A stretch of 64,000 nt of DNA from Streptomyces sp. CG4 (lineage in GTDB: Bacteria > Actinomycetota > Actinomycetes > Streptomycetales > Streptomycetaceae). The notes beneath the pieces were generated by a model. That model was not told where the DNA came from. It made no database searches and saw only the letters and a program-made list of their open reading frames with translations. Below, one piece after another: positions 7,948-17,400 of the stretch. Location: assembly GCF_041080655.1 (NCBI RefSeq), contig NZ_CP163525.1, positions 7,440,001 to 7,504,000 of the forward strand. Reading direction: 5' to 3'. The translations under genes and the position numbers were made by a program. Positions within the stretch are counted from its first letter, which is position 1; the number at the start of each line of letters is the position of its first letter.

Positions 7948-8082
7948 TCAGCCGTCCGGCCACCAGGTGCGCGCGATGTCCTTGCGCACCTCGGGACGGA
8001 CCGTGGGGCGCTCCTCCGCCTCTTCGCGGATCCGGCGGCTGTCCGTCTTCTTCAGGGGCTTCTGCACGGTTGCGCGGCGCAT
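7948..8082 (-). CDS. 44-residue basic/acidic small protein, function unknown
   Basis: A short gene with a strong ribosome site: AAGGAGG lies 6 nt before the ATG. The product is highly charged, with a basic N-terminus (MRRATVQKPLKK), a middle rich in Arg and Glu (RRIREEAEER) and the ending ARTWWPDG. No membrane segment, cysteine or known domain is present. It stands alone between a regulator and a methyltransferase gene on the opposite strand. The good start site and Streptomyces-like codon use argue that it is real; the function is unknown. Confidence 0.65.
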   Translation of the reverse strand: MRRATVQKPLKKTDSRRIREEAEERPTVRPEVRKDIARTWWPDG

Positions 8083-8193
8083 GGCTGCCTCCTTCAGTGC
8101 CTACCGTGTCCCGTGGTGTCACGGAGGTAGACCCTTTCGGGGAGAGTTCCTCATCGGAGCCGGATTGTCAGTGGTGGGTGTCACTCTGTGGGC

Positions 8194-8910
8194 ATGACGA
8201 ATGCGAAGGGTCAGATGGTTGCGCCGGTCGCCTCAGGCGCCCTGGAGTTCGACTGGACCGCCACCGACGTCGGCTGGGAAGCCACCGACATCGACCGGGA
8301 CGCCACCGACATCGACCGGGACGTCACCGACATCGACTGGGACGCCGCGGCCGACGGCTTCGACGACGAGCCGGACCACGGCCTGCGCGACCCCGAGGTC
8401 CGTGCCGCCTGGGCGGCCAGACTCCGCTCCTGGCTGCCCGAGCACCCCGCCGACGTCCTGGACCTCGGCTGCGGCACCGGCAGCCTGTCGCTCCTCGCGG
8501 CCGCCCAGGGACACCGTGTGACCGGTGTCGACGCGTCCCCGGCGATGGTCGGGCGGGCCCGTGCCAAGCTCGCCGGGCGCGACGCGGTGGTGCTGTGCGG
8601 GCAGGCCGCGGCCCCGCCGGTGGGGGAGCGGCGCTTCGACGCCGTCCTGGTACGGCATGTGCTCTGGACCCTGCCGGGACCGGACCGGGTGCTGCGGCAC
8701 TGGCGGGACCTGCTGCGCCCGGGAGGGCGATTCGTGCTGGTCGAGGGCGTCTGGGGCACCGTCCACCCCGTCGGCATACCCGCCGGCCGGCTCACCGCGC
8801 TGCTGGCGCCGCTGAGCCGGGACATGCGCGTGGAGCCCCTGTCCGGTGACCCGGTGTTGTGGGGCAAGGCGGTGACCGACGAGCGGTACGCGGTGGTGGC
8901 GACCGTGTGA
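8194..8910 (+). CDS. class I SAM-dependent methyltransferase with N-terminal 7-residue repeats
   Basis: 238 residues from the ATG at 8194. The Rossmann fold is clear: motif I VLDLGCGTGSLSLL, acidic motif II VTGVDAS, then DAVLVRHVLWTL and LLRPGGRFVLVEG. The substrate is unknown; the family ranges from metabolite to quinone methylation. Before the fold there are four tandem copies of a 7-residue unit (consensus ATDIDRD, about residues 23-50), encoded by exact 21-bp DNA repeats. These run into the WDAAADGFDDEPDHG segment that normally begins such enzymes. The repeats add an acidic N-terminal extension and are unlikely to be catalytic. Confidence 0.88.
   Translation: MTNAKGQMVAPVASGALEFDWTATDVGWEATDIDRDATDIDRDVTDIDWDAAADGFDDEPDHGLRDPEVRAAWAARLRSWLPEHPADVLDLGCGTGSLSLLAAAQGHRVTGVDASPAMVGRARAKLAGRDAVVLCGQAAAPPVGERRFDAVLVRHVLWTLPGPDRVLRHWRDLLRPGGRFVLVEGVWGTVHPVGIPAGRLTALLAPLSRDMRVEPLSGDPVLWGKAVTDERYAVVATV
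8260..8343 (+). repeat. 21-bp in-frame coding tandem repeat (4 copies)
   Basis: Units start at 8260, 8281, 8302 and 8323. The second and third are identical; the first and fourth differ at a few bases. Each unit is seven codons, so copy-number change would keep the methyltransferase frame. It has the form expected from replication slippage. Confidence 0.95.
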
Positions 8911-8984
8911 GCGGGCCGTAGCCGGACGGGGGCCTGGGTCTGGGCGTGGGCGGGGCACGCCGTGCATGCCGTGGCCGAGGAGGG

Positions 8985-9485
8985 TCAGGCCAGCAGCTTC
9001 GCGAAGCCGTCGGCCCGGGCCAGCGTCTCCAGCTCCGCCAGCGCGGCCACCGCGGCGGACGCGGCCTCGGGGTCCGTCTCCGTCAGCCCGCTCTCGGCGA
9101 ACTCGTCCTCGTCCAGCCGCCGTACGTCCGTGCCGTCGGCGGAGCGCCACAGGTCCAGGTCGAGGTCCTCCACGACCAGTTCGCCGGCGGTGCGCACCGC
9201 GGGACGGGTGATGTCGCAGTACCAGCCCTTCACGGTGCCGTCCGCGGCGCGGACCTCCTTCACCGAGTACCAGCGGTCCCGCCAGTAGTACTCGGTGAAC
9301 AGGTCACCCGGCTCGAAGCGGACGAAGCCGAAGTCCCGGACGCCGGAGCCCGCCCAGGGCGCGCGTACGGCGATGCGCGTGCCGTCGTCCTGGAGCAGCT
9401 CGGCCGGATAACGGATCTTCGTCCGGCCGGCCTTGACCAGGACCACCTCCAACCGTGCCGGTGCGTCAGCCGAGTTCACGGACAT
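8985..9485 (-). CDS. DUF402 domain protein
   Basis: 166 residues. The pattern of aromatic and acidic residues (FTEYYWRDRWYSVKEV, GWYCDITRP, ELVVEDLDLDLW) is that of the DUF402 fold, a beta-barrel found in nucleoside phosphate phosphatases and in RNA-associated proteins. The C-terminal 40 residues are an Ala/Glu-rich helix. It overlaps the upstream acetyltransferase gene by 20 bp on the same strand, so the two are translationally linked. Known members hydrolyse nucleoside di/triphosphates or other phosphates; the substrate here is not determined. Confidence 0.85.
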   Translation of the reverse strand: MSVNSADAPARLEVVLVKAGRTKIRYPAELLQDDGTRIAVRAPWAGSGVRDFGFVRFEPGDLFTEYYWRDRWYSVKEVRAADGTVKGWYCDITRPAVRTAGELVVEDLDLDLWRSADGTDVRRLDEDEFAESGLTETDPEAASAAVAALAELETLARADGFAKLLA

Positions 9486-10395
9486 GGCGTACCTCCGTCG
9501 CGCAGATCTCGTACCCGAGCCACTTGTTGATCGCGATCATCGGGTCGTTCCCGGTGTCGTTGCCGGTGAAGGCCTCGGTGATACCGGCGGCTTGGGCCCG
9601 GTACAGGGAGTGGATCTTGGCCAGCTTGGCCAGACCCTGCCCTCGATGGGACTGGGCGGTGCCGGTCATCGCGGTGGTGTACCGGGTGCCGCCGTCGGTG
9701 TAGGCCACGCTGAAGGCGACCGGGCGGCCCTCGACACAGGCGGCCACCGTCAGGTCGCGGTCCAGCAGCGGATGCTTCCAGTACTGCTCGACCCATGCCT
9801 CGTAGTCGGTCAACTCGTAGTCGACGTCCCCCGGTTCGTCCAGCATCGTCTCCGCGTCCAGCTCGAACAGCGGGCGCGGGTCGTCCGCGAAGTCCGCGGC
9901 CGTACGCAGTTCGACGCCCGGCGGGGTCCTGGGGACGGGCGGGAGGACGGAGCCCGCCAGATCGAGACGGAGGAAGTGGGCGGAGCGGCTGCCGCGATAG
10001 CCGTGGCGCTCCGCGAAGGCGCGGTTGGCCGGTCCGTCGAGGACCCAGCTGAGCAGCTTGGTCGCTCCCTGGGCGGCGAGGTACTCCTCGGCCGCCCGCA
10101 GCAGGAGTCCGCCGGCACCGCGACCGGTCCGGTCCGGCCGGACGTAGATGTTCAGCAGGCCCTGGCCCGGCTCGGAGCTGTCGTGGGCCAGATGGACCTG
10201 GGCCGTGCCGATCACCTCGCCGTCCTCCTCCGCGATCAGCGGGCGATAGCGCGCCCCGGGCGGCATGTGGAGGGCGTCGTGGCGGATCGAGTCCGAGGTG
10301 AACAGGAGGTACGGAAGCGCGAGATGGCGGACCCGGGCGAAGCCCTCGGTGTCCGCGGGCACGTCGGGGCGCAGGTCGCGCACGATCACAGTCAT
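9466..10395 (-). CDS. tandem-domain GNAT family acetyltransferase
   Basis: 309 residues with two GNAT folds. The N-terminal one (about 1-150) has the acetyl-CoA loop signature RPDRTGRGAGGLLL, and the C-terminal one (about 165-309) has the looser AQSHRGQGLAKLAK. Two-domain GNATs include MshD-like and aminoglycoside-type enzymes; this is not obviously either. No signal peptide. It is first in a two-gene unit with the DUF402 gene. Confidence 0.88.
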   Translation of the reverse strand: MTVIVRDLRPDVPADTEGFARVRHLALPYLLFTSDSIRHDALHMPPGARYRPLIAEEDGEVIGTAQVHLAHDSSEPGQGLLNIYVRPDRTGRGAGGLLLRAAEEYLAAQGATKLLSWVLDGPANRAFAERHGYRGSRSAHFLRLDLAGSVLPPVPRTPPGVELRTAADFADDPRPLFELDAETMLDEPGDVDYELTDYEAWVEQYWKHPLLDRDLTVAACVEGRPVAFSVAYTDGGTRYTTAMTGTAQSHRGQGLAKLAKIHSLYRAQAAGITEAFTGNDTGNDPMIAINKWLGYEICATEVRHVRELG

Positions 10396-10465
10396 GGGGC
10401 TGCACCGTACGGGGATACGCGCCGGGGGTGCCTCTGATTTTCCGCCCGTGGGGGACAATCGGCCC

Positions 10466-10834
10466 GTGAGCCTGAAGATCCGCATCGATGACAGCGCGCC
10501 TCCGTACGAGCAGGTGCGGGCGCAGATCTCCGCGCAGGCCCGGTCCGGGGCGCTGCCCGTGGGGTACCGGTTGCCGACCGTGCGGGGGCTGGCCGAGTCC
10601 CTGGGCCTCGCCGTGAACACCGTGGCCAAGGCGTACCGGGCACTGGAGAGCGACGGGGTGATCGAGACACGGGGGCGCAACGGAACGTTCGTGGCTGCCG
10701 CCGGCTCGGCGGCGGAGCGTGAGGCGTCCTTGGCCGCGCAGGCTTACGTCGAGCGTGTCAGGCGGCTCGGGCTCACCGAGGACGACGCATGGGCTGCCGT
10801 GCGGGATGCCCTGCGGGCGGCATACGGGGGGTAG
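10466..10834 (+). CDS. GntR/YtrA-type short transcriptional regulator
   Basis: 122 residues from the GTG at 10466, preceded by GGGGGAC. The N-terminal winged helix PPYEQVRAQISAQARSGALP...LPTVRGLAESLGLAVNTVAKAY is that of GntR proteins. Only about 50 residues follow, so there is no large effector domain; this is the YtrA pattern, which often controls ABC transporters. No transporter is adjacent here. A four-run G tract lies immediately after the stop. Confidence 0.9.
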   Translation: MSLKIRIDDSAPPYEQVRAQISAQARSGALPVGYRLPTVRGLAESLGLAVNTVAKAYRALESDGVIETRGRNGTFVAAAGSAAEREASLAAQAYVERVRRLGLTEDDAWAAVRDALRAAYGG

Positions 10835-10859
10835 GGGGCTGGGGGCTGGGGGCTGGGGG
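10834..10859 (+). repeat. G5-CT tandem repeat, predicted G-quadruplex
   Basis: Four runs of five G (10834-10838, 10841-10845, 10848-10852, 10855-10859) are separated by the dinucleotide CT. They start at the last base of the regulator stop codon, so the transcript would carry the same G-runs in its 3' end. Very short loops and G5 runs predict an unusually stable quadruplex. Confidence 0.85.
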
Positions 10860-10930
10860 CTTTCGGTCTTCGGCCGAGGAGGGTTCGCGGCGCTGTCCGG
10901 AGCGACGGAGAAGAGCCGGTCGCGGAGGAA

Positions 10931-11707
10931 TCAGCGGCTCTTCACCGGCTCCGGGAGGCGGGTCACCCGTAGGCCCGCCCGCTCCGCCGCCCTCCCGAAC
11001 GTCACCGCGTCCTGTACCGCCGCCCCGCCCGGGTCGTTGTTGAAGTACGCGTACACGTCCTCCCCGGCCCCCTCCCGCCATGTCGTCGCGATGCGGTCCA
11101 CCCAGGTCTCCAGGGAGCGCCGGCCGTAGCGCGGCCAGGGGGTGGCGCGGCCCTCGTGGAAGCGGACGTAGCCCCAGTCGGTGGTGCGCCAGAGGGGGGT
11201 GGTCGGGCGGGCCTGGACGTCCGCCCAGCACAGGGCCGCGCGCCGGGCCGACAGCACCTCGCGGACTTCCGGTGTCCACCAGGAGTCGTGGCGGGGTTCC
11301 ACGGCGACCCTCGTACCGGGCGGGAAGCAGGCCAGGCAGGTGTCCAGGAGGGCAGGGTCGGCGCGCAGGGTCGGCGGGAGCTGGAGGAGGACCGGGCCCA
11401 GACGGTCGCCGAGGCCCGCCGCGTGGGTCATCAGGCGGTCGACCGGTTCGGCCGGGTCCTTCAGGCGCTTGATGTGGGTCAGATAGCGGCTGGCCTTGAC
11501 CGCGACCACGAAGTCCGCCGGGACGCGGTCCCGCCAGGCCTCGAAGTTCTCGCGGGAGGGGAGACGGTAGAACGCGTTGTTGATCTCCACCGTCGCGAAC
11601 AGCCGGGTGTACTCCTCCAGCCACAGCCGCATCGGGACCCCGGCCGGATAGACGAGATCCCGCCAGTCCTTGTACTGCCACCCCGAGGTGCCGACGAACA
11701 AGGTCAC
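10931..11707 (-). CDS. DUF72 family protein
   Basis: 258 residues from a GTG start. The DUF72 TIM-barrel hallmarks are present: the N-terminal FVGTSGWQYKDW, YSPxx-like FATVEINNAFYRLP, VKASRYLTHIKRL, LLQLPPTLR, VEPRHDSW and the late YAYFNNDPGG. The family (YecE-like) is widespread and its biochemical role is unresolved; the conserved acidic and histidine residues suggest an enzyme acting on a phosphate or sugar. Only 15 bp separate it from the downstream end of the ATPase gene, which runs in the same direction. Confidence 0.9.
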   Translation of the reverse strand: MTLFVGTSGWQYKDWRDLVYPAGVPMRLWLEEYTRLFATVEINNAFYRLPSRENFEAWRDRVPADFVVAVKASRYLTHIKRLKDPAEPVDRLMTHAAGLGDRLGPVLLQLPPTLRADPALLDTCLACFPPGTRVAVEPRHDSWWTPEVREVLSARRAALCWADVQARPTTPLWRTTDWGYVRFHEGRATPWPRYGRRSLETWVDRIATTWREGAGEDVYAYFNNDPGGAAVQDAVTFGRAAERAGLRVTRLPEPVKSR

Positions 11708-11722
11708 AGCACCATCAAAGCA

Positions 11723-12832
11723 CTACAGATACAGGCCCGCGTCCGCACCGTCCCGCGCCCCCGGCACCGAGGTCGGGGCCGTGCCCCGGCGCAGCGCGAA
11801 CAGCTCGGCCAGCGTCGCGCCCTCGCGGCCGATGGCATCCTCCCCGCCCTGGGCCTCGTTGCCGAGCCAGTTCACCGCCTCGCGGCGGGTCAGCGGGCCC
11901 ACCTCGATGCGGGCCAGACAGCGGCCGGGGCGGACCACGGCCGGGTGCAGCCGCTCCAGGTCCTCGTTGGTGGTGACACCGACCAGCACATTGCGGCCCT
12001 GGCCGAGCAGGCCGTCGGTCAGGTTCAGCAGCCGGGACAGGGCCTGGCCCGCCGTGTGCTTGGCCTCGCCGCGGATCAGTTCGTCGCAGTCCTCCAGGAG
12101 TAGCAGCCGCCAGCGGCCCTTTCCGGCGGCGTCCTCCTCGCCGATCGCGATGTCCATCAGATAGCCGACGTCGGAGAAGAGGCGCTCGGGGTCCAGGACG
12201 CAGTCCACCTGGCACCAGTCGCGCCAGGAACGGGCCAGCGTGCGCAGGGCCGAGGTCTTGCCGGTGCCCGGCGGGCCGTGCAGCAGGAGCAGCCGGCCGG
12301 CGATGTCCTGCGGGGTCGTCTTCATCAGGCGGTCCATGGAGTCCGCCACCGGTGCCGTGTAGTTGGGCCGGACCTCGTCCCAGGTGCCGGCGGAGATCTG
12401 CCGGGTGGTGCGGTGCGGGCCGCGCCTGGGGGAGACGTACCAGAAGCCCATCGTCACGTTCTCGGGCTGGGGCTCGGGCTCGTCGGCCGCGCCGTCGGTG
12501 GCCTGGTCGAGGACCCGCTTGGCCAGTTCGGCGCTGGTCGCGGTCACCGTGACGTCCGCGCCGCGGTTCCAGCGGGAGACCAGCAGGGTCCAGCCGTCGC
12601 CCTCGGCGAGGGTCGCGCTGCGGTCGTCGTCGCGGGCGACCCGCAGCACGCGGGCGCCGTCGGGCAGCAGGGTGGCGCCGGAGCGGACGCGGTCGATGTT
12701 CGCCGCGTGCGAATACGGCTGCTCGCCCGTCGCGAAGCGGCCGAGGAACAGCGCGTCGACGACGTCGGCAGGCGAGTCGGAGTCGTCGACGTGGAGCCGG
12801 ATCGGCAGAGCGTCGTGTGGGTTCGCAGACAT
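11723..12832 (-). CDS. AAA-type ATPase with N-terminal DUF5925-like region
   Basis: 369 residues from MSANPHD. The N-terminal 160 residues form a separate alpha/beta region with no motif I can name with certainty. The C-terminal AAA module has Walker A GPPGTGKTSAL, Walker B LLLLEDCDEL, sensor-1 VGVTTNEDL and an arginine finger region HPAVVRPGRC. Single-domain AAA proteins of this kind remodel a partner protein. No obvious partner is adjacent; the gene is divergent from a GH39-like glycosidase and followed by the DUF72 gene. Confidence 0.85.
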   Translation of the reverse strand: MSANPHDALPIRLHVDDSDSPADVVDALFLGRFATGEQPYSHAANIDRVRSGATLLPDGARVLRVARDDDRSATLAEGDGWTLLVSRWNRGADVTVTATSAELAKRVLDQATDGAADEPEPQPENVTMGFWYVSPRRGPHRTTRQISAGTWDEVRPNYTAPVADSMDRLMKTTPQDIAGRLLLLHGPPGTGKTSALRTLARSWRDWCQVDCVLDPERLFSDVGYLMDIAIGEEDAAGKGRWRLLLLEDCDELIRGEAKHTAGQALSRLLNLTDGLLGQGRNVLVGVTTNEDLERLHPAVVRPGRCLARIEVGPLTRREAVNWLGNEAQGGEDAIGREGATLAELFALRRGTAPTSVPGARDGADAGLYL

Positions 12833-12959
12833 GCCGCCATGATCGGGCACGCAAGCGCTCCGCGCACGGCATTTGACTCCGGCGGAAGGGCGGTCCGATG
12901 CCCGCGGGTCTTCCGAAGACCCGCCGGACGGGCCCCCTCCGCCCCTACCGTTGTCCTCG

Positions 12960-14378
12960 ATGGGACGACATGGGTGGGATTCGGATACTCGGCGGTGGCG
13001 GCTCACCGCCCTGCTCGGTGTCGGCGCGGCCGTGCTGGCCCTCGCGGTGACCCTGTTCGGCACGCTGACCGGCGGCGCCAGCACCACCGGCACCACACGC
13101 GACGGCGACAAGGTGCACGGCACCCCCGCGAGCCCGAGCGCGAAACCGGAACCGTACGTCGGCTGGGGCTTCACCCACACCCAGTACAGCGCCGACGAAG
13201 GAGCCGACGCGGCCACCAAGAACGTGGAGCGGCTGCTCGGACAGCACGGCGGGCTGGCACAGAACCAGCACATCATGGGCTGGGGCGCCGACAATCCCGA
13301 ACCGGTCAAGGGGCACTACGACTTCGGCGCCCTCGACCGCCGTATCGACTTCATGCGCGCCTCCCGCGCCACCCCCGTGATCACCCTGTGCTGCTCCCCG
13401 GACTGGATGAAGGGCGGCAGGGCCGGGGCCGGCGCCACGGACTGGAGCCAGGCCGCTCTGGAGAAGGCCCCGACCCCCGACCACTATCAGGACTTCGCCG
13501 ACCTCGCCGCGACCATCGCCCGCCGCTACCCGGACGTCAGGCACTTCATCGTCTGGAACGAGTTCAAGGGCTTCTGGAACGACGCCGAGTCCCGCTGGGA
13601 CTACGAGGGATACACCAAGCTGTACAACCTCGTGTACCAGGCGCTGAAAAAGGTCGACAAGGACATCATGGTCGGCGGGCCGTATCTGGTGATGGACAGT
13701 GTCGACCCGCGTGACCAGAACGCCTCCGGCGCGCTGAAGGGCCCGTGGGGCGCCATGGACCGGCGGGTGCTCGACGCCTTCTCCTACTGGAACGCCCACA
13801 AGACCGGCGCCGACTTCACCGTCGTCGACGGCTCCAGCTACACCCACGACGACGACCTGCTGCCGAACGAGTTCGCGGCCACCGACAAGCTGACGGCCGT
13901 CAGCGAGTGGCTGCGGCGGCAGACCCACGGCCTGCCGCTGTGGTGGGCCGAGTACTACGTGGAGCCCGGCGACGGCAACGGCAACCGCACCGGCTGGACC
14001 GAGCCGCACCGCGTCGCCGTCCAGGCCACCGGCATGATCGCCATGGTCAGGGGCGGCGCCGGCTCCGGCTTCTACTGGAACCCGGAGGACAAGACCGGCT
14101 CCGGTTGCGCCGGCTGTCTGTGGACACCGACCGACGGCACCGGCGGGGGCAGGGCCCTGCCCATGTACGACCTGGTCTCCCGGTTCGCCCAGGCGTTCCC
14201 GCCGGGGACGGCCTACCAGAACGTGTCCGTCGCGGCCGACGACGTATCCGATGTCCGCGTCCTGGCGAGCGGCAGGACCGTCCTCGTGGTCAACACACAG
14301 AACCGGGCGATCAGCGCCCAGGTCGACGGCAAACGGTTCGGCATGGGGCCGTACGAGGTGAAGTGGCTCGACCGCTGA
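12960..14378 (+). CDS. membrane-anchored GH39-like glycoside hydrolase
   Basis: 472 residues from the ATG at 12960. No ribosome site is visible, but a TACCGT box sits 7 nt upstream, so the mRNA could be leaderless. Residues about 15-40 are a single membrane segment, leaving the rest outside. The barrel has the clan A acid/base in FIVWNEFKGFW and a probable nucleophile in LPLWWAEYYVE, as in GH39 xylosidases and related exopolysaccharide hydrolases such as PslG. It converges on the polysaccharide operon, which suggests it trims or releases that polymer. Substrate specificity is not readable. Confidence 0.85.
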   Translation: MGRHGWDSDTRRWRLTALLGVGAAVLALAVTLFGTLTGGASTTGTTRDGDKVHGTPASPSAKPEPYVGWGFTHTQYSADEGADAATKNVERLLGQHGGLAQNQHIMGWGADNPEPVKGHYDFGALDRRIDFMRASRATPVITLCCSPDWMKGGRAGAGATDWSQAALEKAPTPDHYQDFADLAATIARRYPDVRHFIVWNEFKGFWNDAESRWDYEGYTKLYNLVYQALKKVDKDIMVGGPYLVMDSVDPRDQNASGALKGPWGAMDRRVLDAFSYWNAHKTGADFTVVDGSSYTHDDDLLPNEFAATDKLTAVSEWLRRQTHGLPLWWAEYYVEPGDGNGNRTGWTEPHRVAVQATGMIAMVRGGAGSGFYWNPEDKTGSGCAGCLWTPTDGTGGGRALPMYDLVSRFAQAFPPGTAYQNVSVAADDVSDVRVLASGRTVLVVNTQNRAISAQVDGKRFGMGPYEVKWLDR

Positions 14379-14407
14379 GCCACCCCACACCCGTCACTTC
14401 GGCATCG

Positions 14408-17400
14408 TCACTTCAGGGTCAGGAACCGCTGCGCCAGCGAGGCCAGCACCACCGCCAGCAGCGGCAGCGCGAACCAGAACATGCCCTGGAGCAGCCGCAG
14501 TTGACGCACCCCCGGCCGCACCGCGACCCGCACGACCTCCCGCGCGGCCAGCAGCAGGACCAGGAGCACGGCGGACAGCGCGCCGACCACCGACCAGGGA
14601 GTCCAGGTCACCCGCGGCCCGATCGGACCCGGGTGCGGCTGAGGCACCGCGCCTGACGGCTGCCGGCGCAGCGCGAACACCGTGACGTCGTCGTTGACCA
14701 GGACCTTCGTCAGCTCCTGCCGGTTGTCGAGGTTCTCGATCAGCCGGGGCTCCCAGGTCGCGGAGTAGCCCGCGTCCAGCCGCAGATAGGTCATCTGACT
14801 CCGGTTGATCATCAGATACGAGTGCGGGCCGGCGTCCTTCAACGCCTTGACCAGGCCCGACACCAGGACCGGGTCGGTCGGCGCGAGCGTCGGCACATAG
14901 TTCACCCGCTCCATGTCCTTGGCGCCCCACGGCATCGCCGGGGTCACGTCGTTGACCGTGTCCTGGGTCAGCCACAGCAGCCGTACCGTCGGCCTGTCAT
15001 GGGCGTACACCCAGTTCATGGCGGCGACCTCGCCGGGCCGGGTGCGCTCGAACGGCTCGTTGCCCCAGCGGGCCACCAGGAAGCCGCCCATCAGCAGCAG
15101 CCCCGCGAGCAGCGCGGCCAGCGGAGCGAGGCTCACCCGGTCCTTCTCGCGCTCCTTCGCGGTGACACCGGTGCGCGGGAAGAGGGCGAGCGCGCCGAGC
15201 AGGGTCGCGCCCGGCACCGCGAACATGAAGACGCGCAGCGCCATCTCACCGCCGTACGACTGCATGCCGAAGCCGAGGAACGGCACGAAGGTCAGCACCA
15301 GCAGCGACCGCTCGCGGTAGCGGTGGAAGCGGCGCCGCCACCAGCCCCAGCAGGCGAACGCCAGCACCGAGCCGGCCAGCAGCACCCGGGTGTACAGCAC
15401 CAGCTTGTGCGTCGAACTGCCGCCCTGGATCCGGCCGGAGACGGACGTGGAGACATTGCTGCCGACCCCGCCGACCCCGCCGAACAGATCGTTGAAGTGC
15501 CCGGACCAGTACGGCTCGGCCATGAAGCCCACCCACACCGCGACCAGCACCCCGAACAGCAGCGGCAGCCCGCGCAGTTCGGACCGGCCGAGCAGGACCA
15601 GGGCCGTGAGCACGCCGAGCATGATGAACGGGGTGAGCTGGTGGGCGGGCACGCTCGCCACGTACAGGCCGATCAGCACCAGGAGCAGAACCGCACGCCG
15701 GCGCCGGTCCGTCGGCTCCACCTCCGCCTCGCCCGGACGGAACTTCGTCCAGATCACGCGCGGCGGGCGGAACCAGACCAGCAGGACCGCCACGAACATC
15801 AGATACAGCAGGTAGGTGAAGCCCTGCGGCGAGAAGTAGTCCTGGCCGACCCAGCCGCACAGCACGAACAGCCAGACACCGGTCCACTTCGCCCGCCAGC
15901 TCGCGCGCAGCGAGCGGGTCAGCAGGAACATCGGGGCCAGATAGGCGAGTTGGATGGCCGTCGGCCACCAGCGGATGACCTCGGTGAAGTCGGTGATCCC
16001 GCAGGCCCGGCCGGCGAACGCGGCCACCGCGAAGAAGCCCGGCCAGCTCCAGCGGGCGTCCAGGTCCGGTACGGCGGAACCGGTGCGGTCGATGTAGTCG
16101 ATGAAGCCGAGATGCTGCCAGGCCGTCGGGAACCGCGGCTCGGCCTCGATCACGGCGGGCAGCGCGTGCAGCGACACGACCGTCGCCAGCAGGGTGAGCA
16201 GCAGCAGCGCCCGGTGCTCGCGGCGCAGCCAGAGCAGCGCGGTGAACACGACGACCAGCAGGCCCGCCCCGACGAGGGTCGGCAGCGGCAGCACCGAGAT
16301 CAGCCCGAGCCCGCCCATCCGGTTCAGATCGGCCTCGCCGAGCCGCAGCGCGGGCACCCAGTACAGCAGCAGCGCGGCGACCAGCAGACAGCCGAGGACG
16401 ACACCGGAACGGGTGGGCAGCAGCCGCAGGCGGAGTGACACGGGCGCCGCGGGTTCTTCGGGCACCACCTCGTCCGGCACGGCGGACCGGGGCGAGGGCG
16501 CTTCGGACCTGGCCAGGGACGCCTCCAACTCCTCCGCCGAGAAGGGCGCGTCGACCTCCGCCTCCTCCGCCTCCCGCAGCAGCGCGGCCTCGGCCGGGCC
16601 CAACGAGGCCTCACTGCCGGGCTCCTGCCCCTCCGCCGGGAGCCCTGCCGGGAGCCCTGCCAGGTGCCCCGCCGGGCGCCGTACCGGTAGTCCCGGCGGG
16701 GGCATCGGCGTACCGGCGGGCGGGGTGCCGGGGCCCGGGCGGACGTCCGGCCGGCGCTCCACATGGTCGAAGTCGACGTGGATGCCGAGGGCCAGGGTGT
16801 CGGTGTCCAGCGCCCAGGCCGGACCGGGCCGCCGTGCCGCGCCGCCGGTGGCGGGGATCTCGCGCGCCCCCAGGTCGGCGAGGTCCCCGTCGGGTGGCGC
16901 CGCGTCGGACACGGCGCCGGGCGCGGTCCGGATCGTCTTCCAGAGCCGCGGCGCGGCGATCGCCGCGATCACCGCGAGGCTGCCGGCCTCGGCGATGCCC
17001 GCGCCGGTCAGCCCCGTCCGGGGCAGGAGCAGCAGGGTCAGGCCCAGCGTCAGCACGCACAACAGGCCCTGGAACAGGGCGAGTCCGGCGGTGCGGCTGC
17101 GGGCGCGCAGCACCGCGAAGTACGTCTCGATGACGACCCGCAGCATCGAGCCGACCGCGAGCCAACGCAGCAGGGGGGTCGCCGCCGCCGCGTAGCCCGC
17201 GCCGAACACGCCGAGGATCCAGGGCGCGCCGACGATCAGCAGGGCCGCGATCGGCAGCATGATCCGCGCCATCCGCCGCAGCGCGGCACGGGTGTTGGCG
17301 GCCAGGCGTTCCGGGTCGTGCGAGCCCTCGACCGTGAGGGAGGCGCCCATGTTGATGGCGAGGAGGTCGGTCGTACCGCCGATGGTGGTGGCGATGTAGA

